NCBI GenBank assembly: GCA_963974215.1 | Contig: CAXBBL010000009.1 | Span: forward strand, 124,001-188,000 | Length of the DNA: 64,000 bases | Direction: 5' to 3' | Source: Croceimicrobium sp963974215 | GTDB taxonomy: Bacteria > Bacteroidota > Bacteroidia > Flavobacteriales > Schleiferiaceae | Shown: in pieces, positions 17,216-25,924 of the stretch | Position numbering within the stretch: position 1 is the first letter of the stretch | Layout of the letters: every line of letters begins with the position of its first letter | Program-made: the position numbers and the translations under genes | Notes under the pieces: generated by a model | What the model saw: only the letters and a program-made list of their open reading frames with translations | What the model was told of the DNA's origin: nothing | The model's database searches: none

Positions 17216-17947
17216 ATGTTTTCACTTATAAAAAAGGAAGTGCGTAGCTTCTTCAGCTCCATTGTGGGCTATTTGGTAATAATGGTTTACCTCCTTATCA
17301 ATAGCGTATTTTTATGGCTCTTTCCGGGGAGCTTTAATATGCTCGATGGTGGATATGCCTCCATTGGAAATTTGTTTACCATTTCTCCTTGGGTATTTTT
17401 ATTTCTTATTCCGGCCATTAGCATGCGCATGTTTGCCGATGAAAAAAAGGCGGGGACGATGGAGCTTCTGCTCACTAAACCCATTACCGATATTCAAATA
17501 ATACTGGCAAAATTTTGGGCGGGAATGCTCTTGCTTTTTCTTGCTCTATTGCCTACCGTGCTGTATTATGTTAGCATTTATTTATTAGGAGCAAACCCTG
17601 GTAATATTGATAGTGGCGGGAGTTTTGGTTCTTATGTAGGCCTTCTATTTTTAGGGGCAGCCTTTTTAAGTATTGGTCTTTTTGCTTCTTCCTTAACCGA
17701 TAATCAAATTGTGGCTTTTTTATTAGCTATGTTCCTTTCCTTCTTTTTGTTTTATGGATTTGATCAAATTTCAGAATTTGCCTTATTCGGTAGTTTGGAT
17801 CTGCTCATAATAAAGCTAGGCATTAATGAACACTATATTTCAATGAGCCGGGGGGTAATAGATAGCCGCGACCTCTTTTATTTTATCGGACTCATTGCCA
17901 TCTTTATGGCCGCAACGCGATTGGTAATTCAAAGTAGAAAGTGGTAA
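17216..17947 (+). CDS. gldF: Gliding motility ABC transporter permease GldF
   Basis: 243 residues, about six transmembrane helices, ABC-2-type permease. The N-terminal SLIKKEVRSFFSSIVGYLV and the LIPAISMRMFADEKKAGTME motif (about residues 62-81) are typical of GldF. With GldG and the ATPase GldA it forms a transporter needed for gliding in Flavobacterium; gldA is not in this window. Starts at the base after the preceding stop codon, and its own TAA overlaps the gldG ATG. Confidence 0.93.
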   Translation: MFSLIKKEVRSFFSSIVGYLVIMVYLLINSVFLWLFPGSFNMLDGGYASIGNLFTISPWVFLFLIPAISMRMFADEKKAGTMELLLTKPITDIQIILAKFWAGMLLLFLALLPTVLYYVSIYLLGANPGNIDSGGSFGSYVGLLFLGAAFLSIGLFASSLTDNQIVAFLLAMFLSFFLFYGFDQISEFALFGSLDLLIIKLGINEHYISMSRGVIDSRDLFYFIGLIAIFMAATRLVIQSRKW

Positions 17948-19662
17948 TGAATAAAAAGAGAAGAGATATTAGTCGTTTTGCCCTTTTTATTGCCATTGTT
18001 ATTTTGGTGAATATTATAGGTGGCCTCAAGTTTTTCCGCATCGACCTTACGGGAGAAAAGCGCTATACCTTATCCGATGCTACCATTGAACTTTTGAAGG
18101 AGGTCCAAGATGTTATGTTAGTGAAGGTTTATTTAGAAGGTGATTTCCCCGCGGGCTTTCAGCGTTTAGAAACAGAGACAAAACAGATGTTAGATGAGTT
18201 TAGGGCTTATAATCCTAATATTCAGTACACTTTTGTAGATCCCAGTGCCAATGACAGCGAGGAAGAGACGAATAAACTCTACCAACAATTACAGTTTAAG
18301 GGATTAAAGCCTTATCAATTAAGTATTAAGAATAGCGACGGTAATTCGGTAAAAACCATTTTTCCGGGAGCGATTTTAAACTATGGTGAAAAAGAGGCTT
18401 CGGCACTTTTGCTTTTAGATCAGTTGGGAGCGGCGCCCGAAAATCAGATAAATACCAGTATTGAAAACCTTGAGTTTACCTTGGCGAATACTATTCGGAG
18501 CCTAGTTTCGGATGATAAGCCCTTGGTGGGATTCCTGCAAGGTCACGGGGAATTAGGTCCGCGTGAAATAGCCGATTTCGCGAAAGACATCAGCGCCAAT
18601 TATCGCGTTGATTTATTTGATATTCGCGAGTTTAAGTCTGACTCATCTGGCGAAAGCCTTAGCATTGCCCAGCAGCAAACGCGCTTGAACCGCTTTAATG
18701 CGATGATTATTGCTAAGCCTCAAAAAGCCTTTACCGATTTAGATAAATACCTCCTTGATCAATTTATAATGAACGGCGGTAAAACTATTTGGCTTTTAGA
18801 TGCCGCGGCGGCCTCCATGGATAGTTTAAGTGAAGCTTCGCAGTTTATGAGCTTGCCGCTTTTTGATCGTCTGCAGTTGAATGATATGCTCTTTAGATAT
18901 GGGGTGCGAGTAAATACCGACTTGGTTACCGACTTAGTAGGCGCCGGGGTAAATGATCAGAAAAAGATTCGTCCTTGGGTGTATTTCCCGATGGTAATGC
19001 CCCAAGTAAGCCATCCAATTGCGAAAGATCTCAATGCTATTTGGCTGCGATTTGCTAGTTCTATCGATACTGTTATGGCAGTGGGCGTTACAAAAACGGT
19101 TCTTTTAAAAAGCTCGCCCTATTCCGCTCGTTTGGCAACCCCGCATATTGTATCTTTAGCAAAGCTCTATAATCCACCACCCCGCGGTCAATTCCGTGAA
19201 GCGGGCATTCCTTTAGCTGTTCTTCTCGAAGGGAATTTTACCTCCGTTTTTAAAAACCGGTTAAGTCCTAAAGCAGGCGCCGAGAATTTAAAAATTAAAG
19301 AAGAGAGCAGTAAAAATCAGATGTTAGTGGTGGCTGATGGCGACATGATACTCAATCAGTTTAATGTGGTTAATCCTAATATTCCCAAAGGAGCACCGCT
19401 GCCTCTAGGTTATGATCAATATACTAATACTCAGTATGGAAATAAAGATTTTTTGGTGAACACCTTAGATTATATGTTAGACGATAAGGGTCTTATAGCC
19501 ATTCGTTCGCGCGAATTGAAGATTAGGCTTTTGGATTTGGAAAAAGTTAAGGATGAACGACTCTTTTGGCAATTGGTTAACACTTTAATTCCCGTAATAC
19601 TGCTCTTGTTAATGGCGATGCTAAACACTTGGTGGCGCAAAAAGAAATATCTAAAAAGTTAA
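17947..19662 (+). CDS. gldG: Gliding motility-associated protein GldG
   Basis: 571 residues from the ATG at 17947, which overlaps the gldF stop as TAATG; an in-frame GTG at 17941 is less likely. N-terminal membrane helix (FALFIAIVILVNIIGGLKFF), then a large periplasmic ABC_transp_aux-type domain beginning RIDLTGEKRYTLSDATIELL, and a C-terminal helix (LIPVILLLLMAMLNTWW). The combination directly after gldF is diagnostic of GldG, which works with GldF in gliding motility and surface-protein export. Confidence 0.93.
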   Translation: MNKKRRDISRFALFIAIVILVNIIGGLKFFRIDLTGEKRYTLSDATIELLKEVQDVMLVKVYLEGDFPAGFQRLETETKQMLDEFRAYNPNIQYTFVDPSANDSEEETNKLYQQLQFKGLKPYQLSIKNSDGNSVKTIFPGAILNYGEKEASALLLLDQLGAAPENQINTSIENLEFTLANTIRSLVSDDKPLVGFLQGHGELGPREIADFAKDISANYRVDLFDIREFKSDSSGESLSIAQQQTRLNRFNAMIIAKPQKAFTDLDKYLLDQFIMNGGKTIWLLDAAAASMDSLSEASQFMSLPLFDRLQLNDMLFRYGVRVNTDLVTDLVGAGVNDQKKIRPWVYFPMVMPQVSHPIAKDLNAIWLRFASSIDTVMAVGVTKTVLLKSSPYSARLATPHIVSLAKLYNPPPRGQFREAGIPLAVLLEGNFTSVFKNRLSPKAGAENLKIKEESSKNQMLVVADGDMILNQFNVVNPNIPKGAPLPLGYDQYTNTQYGNKDFLVNTLDYMLDDKGLIAIRSRELKIRLLDLEKVKDERLFWQLVNTLIPVILLLLMAMLNTWWRKKKYLKS

Positions 19663-19663
19663 G

Positions 19664-20683
19664 ATGAAAAAGAACCTTATATACTTAGTCACTTTTATTA
19701 TTTTACTCGCTGTGGCGGGATGGCTAATCAGTGAAAACACAGGTAATAGCACCTTGGAAGGGCCGGAAAATTACTCCTTCTCTATAAAGGATACGGCAGC
19801 TGTTACTAAAATTATTTTAAGTGATAAGACCCCTTCCAGAACGGTTTTAACCCGTGGAAGTGATGGTTGGGTGGTTGACGGAGAAGATCCTGCACGACCA
19901 GATGCGATGGAGATTATTCTCGAAACTCTGTATCGTATGGAGATGCGCAATTTCTCTACAGAACGAATTAGACCAGAGGTGCTGAAACACCTGGAGGTTT
20001 TAGGTAAACGGGTGGAAATTTATCAGAATGGGGAATTGTACAAAACCATTATTGTAGGATTGCCAACCCACGATGAAATGGGAACATGGATGATGATTGA
20101 AGGGGCGGATGCTCCTTATGCAGTGCATATTCCTGGTTTTAATGGCTTCCTCTCTAGTAGGTTTTTTACAGAAACCTATCTGTGGAAGCGCCGAGATTTA
20201 GTGCGTATGGATCCTCGCAATATTAAGGAGGTTAAAGTTATATTTCCAGATTCCCTCGATGCGAGTTATACGCTAAGAGTGTTTTCTCCCGATAGCATTT
20301 ATTTTATACGCGCCAGTGACGGTGAAATAATGTCGGATGTTTCGGTGGCAAAGGCGCGCATGTTTCTAGGTGCTTTTAAAAATCTTTCTTATGAAGGAGA
20401 AATTATTCCCTCAGATCCTATTTACGCTCGCCGAGATTCTTTAAAATCAAGTACCCCCGCCTTTACCATTATGGTAAAGGATATTGACGGGAAATTAACT
20501 GGTTTTAGTGCCTACAAAATTAAAGGGGAATCGCAAACGATTGATTTTAATGACCCTACAACTTTGTATGATCCAGATAGACTGCACGGCTTTATTAATA
20601 ACGATCGTATGGTACTCTTGCAATATTATGGATTGCGCAAGGTGATTAAGCCTTTATCCTATTTTATAAATTCGGAATTATAA
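19664..20683 (+). CDS. DUF4340 domain-containing membrane-anchored protein
   Basis: 339 residues. One N-terminal membrane segment (NLIYLVTFIILLAVAGWLI), then a DUF4340 periplasmic region beginning with a TKIILSDKTPSRTVLTRG-type strand pattern and WVVDGEDPARPDAMEIIL. It begins 1 nt after the gldG stop, so it is co-transcribed with gldFG. DUF4340 genes often follow gldG-type genes, suggesting an accessory role to that transporter (inference from context). Confidence 0.85.
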   Translation: MKKNLIYLVTFIILLAVAGWLISENTGNSTLEGPENYSFSIKDTAAVTKIILSDKTPSRTVLTRGSDGWVVDGEDPARPDAMEIILETLYRMEMRNFSTERIRPEVLKHLEVLGKRVEIYQNGELYKTIIVGLPTHDEMGTWMMIEGADAPYAVHIPGFNGFLSSRFFTETYLWKRRDLVRMDPRNIKEVKVIFPDSLDASYTLRVFSPDSIYFIRASDGEIMSDVSVAKARMFLGAFKNLSYEGEIIPSDPIYARRDSLKSSTPAFTIMVKDIDGKLTGFSAYKIKGESQTIDFNDPTTLYDPDRLHGFINNDRMVLLQYYGLRKVIKPLSYFINSEL

Positions 20684-20722
20684 ATTTGTCAGTGGCAATC
20701 ATAGGCAGCACTTGTTTATCCC

Positions 20723-20730
20723 TATATTTG
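20723..20730 (+). promoter_or_regulatory. Candidate -7 promoter element for dnaN
   Basis: TATATTTG, exact TAnnTTTG match, 32 nt before the dnaN ATG. No -33 TTG at ideal spacing was seen. Confidence 0.45.
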
Positions 20731-20762
20731 CCCATAAATTTTAGCATCAAATTGTTATACCT

Positions 20763-21884
20763 ATGAAATTCATCGTTTCAAGTGGAGACTTACTAAAGCA
20801 ATTGCAAATTGTTGGTGGTGTATTAAACAATAATAATACACTCGCCATTTTAGATAACTTCCTTTTTAGTCTTAGCGGATCTAATTTACAGATTATGGCA
20901 TCCGACCTTGAGTCGACCATTAGCGCAAGTATGGATGTACAGGGCGATGAAGATGGTGTAGTGGCAATTCCCGCTCGCTTGCTTTTAGATGGTTTAAAAG
21001 CTTTGCCCGCTCAGCCGGTAACTTTTACTAGCGATGAGTCGAGCAGTACCATTGAAATTAGTTCAAATGATGGTCGTTATAGTTTAGCTTACGTTTCGGG
21101 TGAGGAATTCCCTCAATTACCAGAAATGGAAGACGTAAGCACCACTTCTATTAAAGGTGAAATTTTAGCGACCGCAATTAATAAAACATTATTCGCCGCT
21201 GGTAACGATGAACTGCGTCCGGTAATGTCGGGTGTGTTCTTTCAATTTACTAACGAAGGTTTAACTTTCGTTGCCACAGATGCTCATAAATTAGTGCGCT
21301 ACCGTCGTTTGGACTGCACTACCGATCATACTGCAGAGTTTATTATGCCCCGTAAGCCTCTTACCATTTTGAAATCTACTTTAAATAGTTTGGGGGATGA
21401 AGTGAAAGTGGTTTACAATGATACCAATGCGAGCTTCGAGTTTGATAATATTATTCTCACTTGTCGCTTAATTGATGGTAAATACCCTAATTACGAGGCT
21501 GTTATCCCCAAGGAAAACCCCAATGTGCTTAAAATTGAGCGCACCAAATTTTTAGGAGCAGCGAAAAGAGTAGCGATCTTCTCTAATAAAACTACTCATC
21601 AGGTAAGGTTGAAAATTGCGGGTATGCAATTAGAGCTTTCTGCCGAAGACGTGGACTTCTCTAATAAAGCTGATGAGCGTTTAAACTGTGAATACACAGG
21701 CGAGGATATGGCGATTGGCTTTAATTCACGTTTTTTAACAGAAATGCTTTCGAACCTAGAGTCCGATCAAATTAATTTAGAAATGTCAGCGCCTAATCGT
21801 GCGGGTATTATTTTACCAGCCGATAGTTTAGAAGAAGGGGAAGACATTTTGATGCTGGTTATGCCAGTTATGATCAATTCTTAA
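20763..21884 (+). CDS. dnaN: DNA polymerase III subunit beta (sliding clamp)
   Basis: 373 residues, the usual clamp length, three repeated clamp domains. Visible motifs: MKFIVSSGDLLKQLQIVGGV at the start, ATDAHKLVRYR in the middle (about 174-184), and C-terminal ILMLVMPVMINS. Tethers polymerase III to DNA. An 80-bp gap separates it from the gldG/DUF4340 genes and holds its own likely promoter; 9 bp separate it from the phosphoesterase gene downstream. Confidence 0.97.
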   Translation: MKFIVSSGDLLKQLQIVGGVLNNNNTLAILDNFLFSLSGSNLQIMASDLESTISASMDVQGDEDGVVAIPARLLLDGLKALPAQPVTFTSDESSSTIEISSNDGRYSLAYVSGEEFPQLPEMEDVSTTSIKGEILATAINKTLFAAGNDELRPVMSGVFFQFTNEGLTFVATDAHKLVRYRRLDCTTDHTAEFIMPRKPLTILKSTLNSLGDEVKVVYNDTNASFEFDNIILTCRLIDGKYPNYEAVIPKENPNVLKIERTKFLGAAKRVAIFSNKTTHQVRLKIAGMQLELSAEDVDFSNKADERLNCEYTGEDMAIGFNSRFLTEMLSNLESDQINLEMSAPNRAGIILPADSLEEGEDILMLVMPVMINS

Positions 21885-21893
21885 AAACCAGTA

Positions 21894-22553
21894 ATGGCGG
21901 TTTTAGTAGTAGGCGATGTCCATGGCTGTTACTATACCTTAAAATCTTTAGTAAACACATATTGGGATCCTGCCAAGGATGAATTGGTGTTGGTTGGCGA
22001 TTTTATTAATAAGGGCCCCAACTCTGCCAAGACTTTACGTTACTTGTTAAAAAAGAAGCGTGAATTCCCCAATCGGATATTTTTGATTCGCGGTAATCAT
22101 GAGCAGTGGTTCTTGGATTGCTTTCGCAAGAAGTCAAGAAACCCGGCCTACCTTAAACTATTGGAAGAATTTGACCAGCTTGAGTATTCAGAAAGTGAGG
22201 TAGCTAATATTTTGCGTCTCTTGCCTTTAAGCTGGGAAAACGATAGTCTACTTATCAGTCACGCTGGTGTAGCTATAGACGCCCTCGACCCTTTTGATAT
22301 CAATAGCCCCGACAATGTGTTGATCAATCGCAAGCCACTTAAGTTGCTGCCTAAGTTTCAGGTTATTGGTCACACGGTAGTGCGCGGTGATAAACCCTTG
22401 TATCGACCTAAAGAAAACGCGTGGTATATAGACACCGGCGCTTGGTATCGCTCTAAGCTCAGTGGTCTGCGTTTTAGTCATGAACGACAGCATCCTGAAA
22501 TTATACAAGTGCAGGTGGAGCTCAAGGATCGTAAGAGAGCCTACCATACGTAA
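21894..22553 (+). CDS. Metallophosphoesterase (bacterial PPP-like / diadenosine tetraphosphatase type)
   Basis: 219 residues. Calcineurin-like motifs in order: GDVHGC (about 7-12), GDFINKGP (about 36-43, in place of the usual GDYVDRG), GNHE (about 69-72), and later SHAG and GHT. The fold and motif spacing fit bacterial PPP phosphatases/ApaH-like enzymes using two metals. Substrate unknown. Follows dnaN by 9 bp and is probably co-transcribed. Confidence 0.9.
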   Translation: MAVLVVGDVHGCYYTLKSLVNTYWDPAKDELVLVGDFINKGPNSAKTLRYLLKKKREFPNRIFLIRGNHEQWFLDCFRKKSRNPAYLKLLEEFDQLEYSESEVANILRLLPLSWENDSLLISHAGVAIDALDPFDINSPDNVLINRKPLKLLPKFQVIGHTVVRGDKPLYRPKENAWYIDTGAWYRSKLSGLRFSHERQHPEIIQVQVELKDRKRAYHT

Positions 22554-22598
22554 TTGCTAAGGGAGCGGATCCTTGGGCCATTTAATTACACGCTCATA

Positions 22599-22851
22599 AG
22601 TTGAGTTCGATATGAAATCAGGCCTTTTGTAAAAAGTGAGTTTTAAACCGAAGCGCTGAAGCAATAGCTGGCTAGAGCAAAGGGTAAAGGCGGAGAAAAA
22701 CGCTTTTTAGAAGAGGCTTAGCCGTGTTTTTTTATTAATTCGGTAATCCTGCCTTTGGTTCATTTGCTGCAGCCCTCTATAGCTGAACGATCCAGATTGC
22801 TCTTTCCGTTTCTTGAAAATCTGAGACTATCTTTTTACGCCGAACTCAGGT
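22599..22851 (-). mobile_element. Diverged copy of the 261-bp dispersed MITE-like element (inverted)
   Basis: Read on the minus strand this stretch follows the complete copies at 50181 and 53116. Its left end is ACCTGAGTTCGGCG then ATAGTCTCAGATTTTCAAG; the middle has equivalents of the CAGCTGTAG hairpin and of the GCTTCTAAAAAG and TTGCTTCAGCGCTTCGG segments; the right end is TGATTTCATATCGAACTCAA. Many substitutions and small indels indicate an old copy. No clear flanking direct repeat remains. It fills most of the 352-bp gap before pruA and ends 15 bp before that gene's -7 element. Confidence 0.7.
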
Positions 22852-22865
22852 TCTAAGCTTTATCT

Positions 22866-22873
22866 TACCTTTG
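22866..22873 (+). promoter_or_regulatory. Candidate -7 promoter element for pruA
   Basis: TACCTTTG, exact TAnnTTTG match, 32 nt before the ATG at 22906. The -33 region would fall at the end of the dispersed element (22599-22851), so the element may form part of this promoter. Confidence 0.5.
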
Positions 22874-22905
22874 CGGCGATAAAGAAATCTCTCAAAAATA
22901 TAATT

Positions 22906-24543
22906 ATGGAAAAGGGTTTTTATAAAGTTCCCGCTGCAATTAACGAGCCTATTAAAGACTATCGTCCTGGTAGTTCAGAAAGATCAGAAGTTCAAGCTCA
23001 ATACGATAAAATGTGGTCGGAAACTATTGATATACCAATGGTTATTAATGGTAAAAAAGTAAGCACAGGTAATACTATGCGTGTTTTACCTCCTCATGAT
23101 CACGCTCACAATGTTGGTTCGTTTCATTTAGGAACAAGCGATCACGTGCATGAAGCGATAAAAGCAGCTTTGGATGCCAAGGAGGCTTGGGAAAGCATGG
23201 AGTGGTCTAACCGCTTGGCGATTTTCATGAAGGCGGCAGATTTAGCGGCTGGTCCTTACCGTGCAAAGCTGAATGCTTCCACTATGATCGCACAGAGTAA
23301 AACAATATTTCAAGCAGAAATTGATGCAGCCTGCGAGTTAGTTGACTTCTTGCGCTATAATGTGCAATATGCCACCGAAATCTATCAGGAGCAACCTTAC
23401 ACTCATTCGCATAGTGCCATATGGAATAAGGTAGATTACCGTCCTTTGGAAGGCTTTACTTTTGCGATTACGCCTTTTAACTTTACTGCGATTGCAGGAA
23501 ACTTACCAGCGAGTATGGCCATGATGGGTAATACTGTGGTTTGGAAGCCTAGTTTAAGCCAAATTTATTCAGCCAAAGTGGTGATGGATATTTTTGAAGA
23601 AGCGGGAATGCCAGATGGTGTTATCAACATGATTTTCACGGATCCACAAGAAACGGCTGATATTGTATTTTCTCATCCTGATTTCTCCGGTTTGCATTAT
23701 ACGGGTTCAACTACCGTGTTCCAAAATATTTGGACCGAGATAGGCAAGAACATTACCAAGTATCGCACTTATCCACGAATAGTAGGAGAGACCGGTGGAA
23801 AGGATTTTGTGATGGTCCATAAATCATCTAACAGCAAACAAGTAAGTACTGCTCTTATCCGTGGCGCTTTCGAATTCCAAGGACAGAAATGTTCGGCTGC
23901 TTCAAGAGCTTATATTCCAAGTAACTTATGGCCAGCGGTTAAGGAAGAACTATTAGCAGATTTAGCGGAAATTAAATTAGGTTCTCCCCGCGATTTTGAA
24001 AATTTCGTTACGGCGGTAATTCACGAAGGCTCTTTTGATAAACTGGCTTCTTATATCGATGGTGCTAAGCAGGATGCTGATGCAGAAATCGTAGCGGGTG
24101 GAAATTATGATAAGTCGAAAGGCTATTTCATTGAGCCAACCGTAATTGTTACGAGTAGTCCTAAATATGTAACTATGGAAACAGAACTATTCGGACCAGT
24201 GCTTACAATTTATGTTTATCCAGAAAATGAGTATGAGGCAACCTTAAAGTTGGTAGATGAAACTTCTCCCTATGCGTTAACCGGTGCTTTGTTTAGCAAT
24301 GATCGCTATGCCTTAGAAGTTGGCGTTAAAGCTTTGCGCAATGCGGCAGGGAATTTCTATATTAATGATAAGCCTACCGGAGCAGTAGTAGGTCAACAGC
24401 CATTTGGTGGTGCCCGTTCTTCTGGTACAAATGACAAGGCAGGTTCGAAACAAAACCTTTATCGCTGGATTAGTCCACGATTAATTAAGGAAACATTTGT
24501 TACACCTACCTCTTATAAGTATCCTTTTTTAGCGAAGGACTAA
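22906..24543 (+). CDS. pruA: L-glutamate gamma-semialdehyde dehydrogenase (P5C dehydrogenase)
   Basis: 545 residues, the length of the stand-alone P5CDH form. Oxidises glutamate semialdehyde to glutamate with NAD+ in proline catabolism. Motifs: TPFNFTAIAGNLP (about 190-202), the VGETGGKDFV glutamate motif (about 294-303), the FQGQKCSAASR cysteine motif (about 325-335), and ELFGPVLTIYVYP later. No proline dehydrogenase gene is adjacent. Monocistronic, with a promoter element upstream and a strong terminator downstream. Confidence 0.95.
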   Translation: MEKGFYKVPAAINEPIKDYRPGSSERSEVQAQYDKMWSETIDIPMVINGKKVSTGNTMRVLPPHDHAHNVGSFHLGTSDHVHEAIKAALDAKEAWESMEWSNRLAIFMKAADLAAGPYRAKLNASTMIAQSKTIFQAEIDAACELVDFLRYNVQYATEIYQEQPYTHSHSAIWNKVDYRPLEGFTFAITPFNFTAIAGNLPASMAMMGNTVVWKPSLSQIYSAKVVMDIFEEAGMPDGVINMIFTDPQETADIVFSHPDFSGLHYTGSTTVFQNIWTEIGKNITKYRTYPRIVGETGGKDFVMVHKSSNSKQVSTALIRGAFEFQGQKCSAASRAYIPSNLWPAVKEELLADLAEIKLGSPRDFENFVTAVIHEGSFDKLASYIDGAKQDADAEIVAGGNYDKSKGYFIEPTVIVTSSPKYVTMETELFGPVLTIYVYPENEYEATLKLVDETSPYALTGALFSNDRYALEVGVKALRNAAGNFYINDKPTGAVVGQQPFGGARSSGTNDKAGSKQNLYRWISPRLIKETFVTPTSYKYPFLAKD

Positions 24544-24564
24544 GTCAATTTGATTCATTTTATT

Positions 24565-24594
24565 AAGAAAGGTCGCTTTTCAGCGGCCTTTCTT
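24565..24594. terminator. Strong terminator hairpin after pruA
   Basis: AAGAAAGGTCGCT / AGCGGCCTTTCTT, a 13-bp stem with one G-U pair and loop TTTC. The T-rich tail lies within and after the 3' arm, and the A-rich 5' arm would also work on the opposite strand. It begins 21 nt past the pruA stop. Confidence 0.85.
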
Positions 24595-24691
24595 AATCTT
24601 AAATTAACATATAAACATCACGTTATCAGTCTTTTGTAAAATTTAACACTCTCAATGTTACCTCAATGTTAACAGAATGTAAATTTTTACC

Positions 24692-24699
24692 TATCTTTG
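24692..24699 (+). promoter_or_regulatory. Candidate -7 promoter element for the MORN-like gene
   Basis: TATCTTTG, exact TAnnTTTG match, 27 nt before the start at 24727. Confidence 0.5.
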
Positions 24700-24726
24700 T
24701 AGAGTAGAATTTAAAAGCTTGAAGAC

Positions 24727-25092
24727 ATGAAAACGATGATTAATTTAGTGGTAGCAGGATTTTTAATGGCCTTTGGCGCTCAAGCACAGTCTACTTCAGT
24801 TTATGAGAAAGTAGGAGATCAAATAAAAGTAACTCGTTATTTTGAGAATTCAGATCAAATAAAAGAAGTAGGTTTTTTCAAGGATGGAAAGTCACACGGA
24901 CAGTGGACTGAGTACAGCGCAAGTGGAGAAATTAGAGTTGAAGCTACTTATGTAGAAGGACAAAAGGAGGGTGCCTGGTTTGTATGGTCAGAGGATCGTA
25001 AAACCTTACACGAGGTAAATTACCAAGCTAACAGTATAGCCAATCATAGAGAGTGGTCGTTAGCGCAAGAAAATTTACGCGTAGAGAAATAA
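24727..25092 (+). CDS. Small secreted protein with MORN/YwqK-like repeats
   Basis: 121 residues. Signal peptide about 1-20 ending FGAQAQ. The mature part has two repeats of the MORN_2 type (KEVGFFKDGKSHGQWTEYSA and VEATYVEGQKEGAWFVW), the pattern of proteins auto-named 'YwqK family antitoxin'. No toxin partner is adjacent, and the signal peptide argues for an envelope role. Own promoter and terminator, so monocistronic. Confidence 0.75.
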   Translation: MKTMINLVVAGFLMAFGAQAQSTSVYEKVGDQIKVTRYFENSDQIKEVGFFKDGKSHGQWTEYSASGEIRVEATYVEGQKEGAWFVWSEDRKTLHEVNYQANSIANHREWSLAQENLRVEK

Positions 25093-25117
25093 TATTTCCT
25101 TCAATCTTATTAAAAAG

Positions 25118-25146
25118 GGCGTGGTGTTTATACATCACGCCTTTTT
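25118..25146 (+). terminator. Terminator after the MORN-like gene
   Basis: GGCGTGGTG / CATCACGCC, a 9-bp stem with one G-U pair and a 6-nt loop, then TTTTT (25142-25146). The last T is also the first base of the next gene's -7 element. Confidence 0.85.
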
Positions 25147-25153
25147 ATATTTG
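25146..25153 (+). promoter_or_regulatory. -7 promoter element of yaaA, abutting the upstream terminator
   Basis: TATATTTG, exact TAnnTTTG match, ending 6 nt before the yaaA ATG. Transcription would begin at or next to the start codon. Confidence 0.55.
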
Positions 25154-25159
25154 TAGACT

Positions 25160-25924
25160 ATGATAAGCGTAATAAGTCCCGCAAAAACCCTTGATTTTTC
25201 AAGCAACTTGCAAATTGGTTCCACTGAGCCTCCTTTGTTTTTATCGGAAGCAGAAAAGGTAAATCACAAGCTACGATCGCTAAGCGCCAAAAAGCTTATG
25301 CGCTTACAAGGTATTAGTGAAAACCTCGCTGAGCAAAATTTCCAACGCAATCAAGATTGGTCGTCCGAGGAAATAATGCAAGGCCGACAGGCAGTTCTAG
25401 CCTTTAAAGGCGATGTGTATTTAGGTTTGGAAGCGGAAAATTGGTCGGAAGAGGATATGCAATTTGCACAAGATCGACTATTGATTTTATCGGGATTATA
25501 CGGTTTGTTAAAACCCCATACTTCGATTTTGCCCTACCGCTTGGAAATGGGAACCAGCATTACAATTGCGAGGAAAAAGAATCTCTACGATTTTTGGGGA
25601 AAAACGCTGGCTCAATATTTTAAGGAGAATGTTCCGCCCGAGGAGCCCATCGTTAACTTAGCAAGTAAGGAATACTTTAAAGCGCTTCAAGCCGCTAAAA
25701 TTCCCAATCCAATTTTAAACTTCGAGTTCAAGGACTATTCTAAAGGAAAGTATAAGATCATTTCTTTTTTCGCTAAAAAGGCTAGGGGGATCATGGCAAA
25801 TTTTATCATACAGAATAGAATTAATAGCACAGATGTTCTAAAAGAGTTTAACTTAGCGGGATACTACCTTGATGAAGCAGGTAGTGATGATATAAACCTT
25901 GTTTTTTTAAGAGATAAACAATGA
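25160..25924 (+). CDS. yaaA: Peroxide stress protein YaaA (DUF328)
   Basis: 254 residues. Starts MISVISPAKTLDF and carries the family motifs KGDVYLGLEA, LSGLYGLLKPHTSILPYRLEM, NLASKEYFKAL and FFAKKARGIMANFII. In E. coli YaaA lowers free iron during peroxide stress and binds DNA. The start is fixed by the PAKT motif next to the ATG. Its stop overlaps the next ATG as ATGA, so the downstream barrel gene is coupled to it. Confidence 0.95.
   Translation: MISVISPAKTLDFSSNLQIGSTEPPLFLSEAEKVNHKLRSLSAKKLMRLQGISENLAEQNFQRNQDWSSEEIMQGRQAVLAFKGDVYLGLEAENWSEEDMQFAQDRLLILSGLYGLLKPHTSILPYRLEMGTSITIARKKNLYDFWGKTLAQYFKENVPPEEPIVNLASKEYFKALQAAKIPNPILNFEFKDYSKGKYKIISFFAKKARGIMANFIIQNRINSTDVLKEFNLAGYYLDEAGSDDINLVFLRDKQ

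Noticed and set aside
24727..25092. Antitoxin of a toxin-antitoxin pair (common label for YwqK-like proteins)
   Set aside because: It has a signal peptide, its own promoter and terminator, and no adjacent toxin gene.
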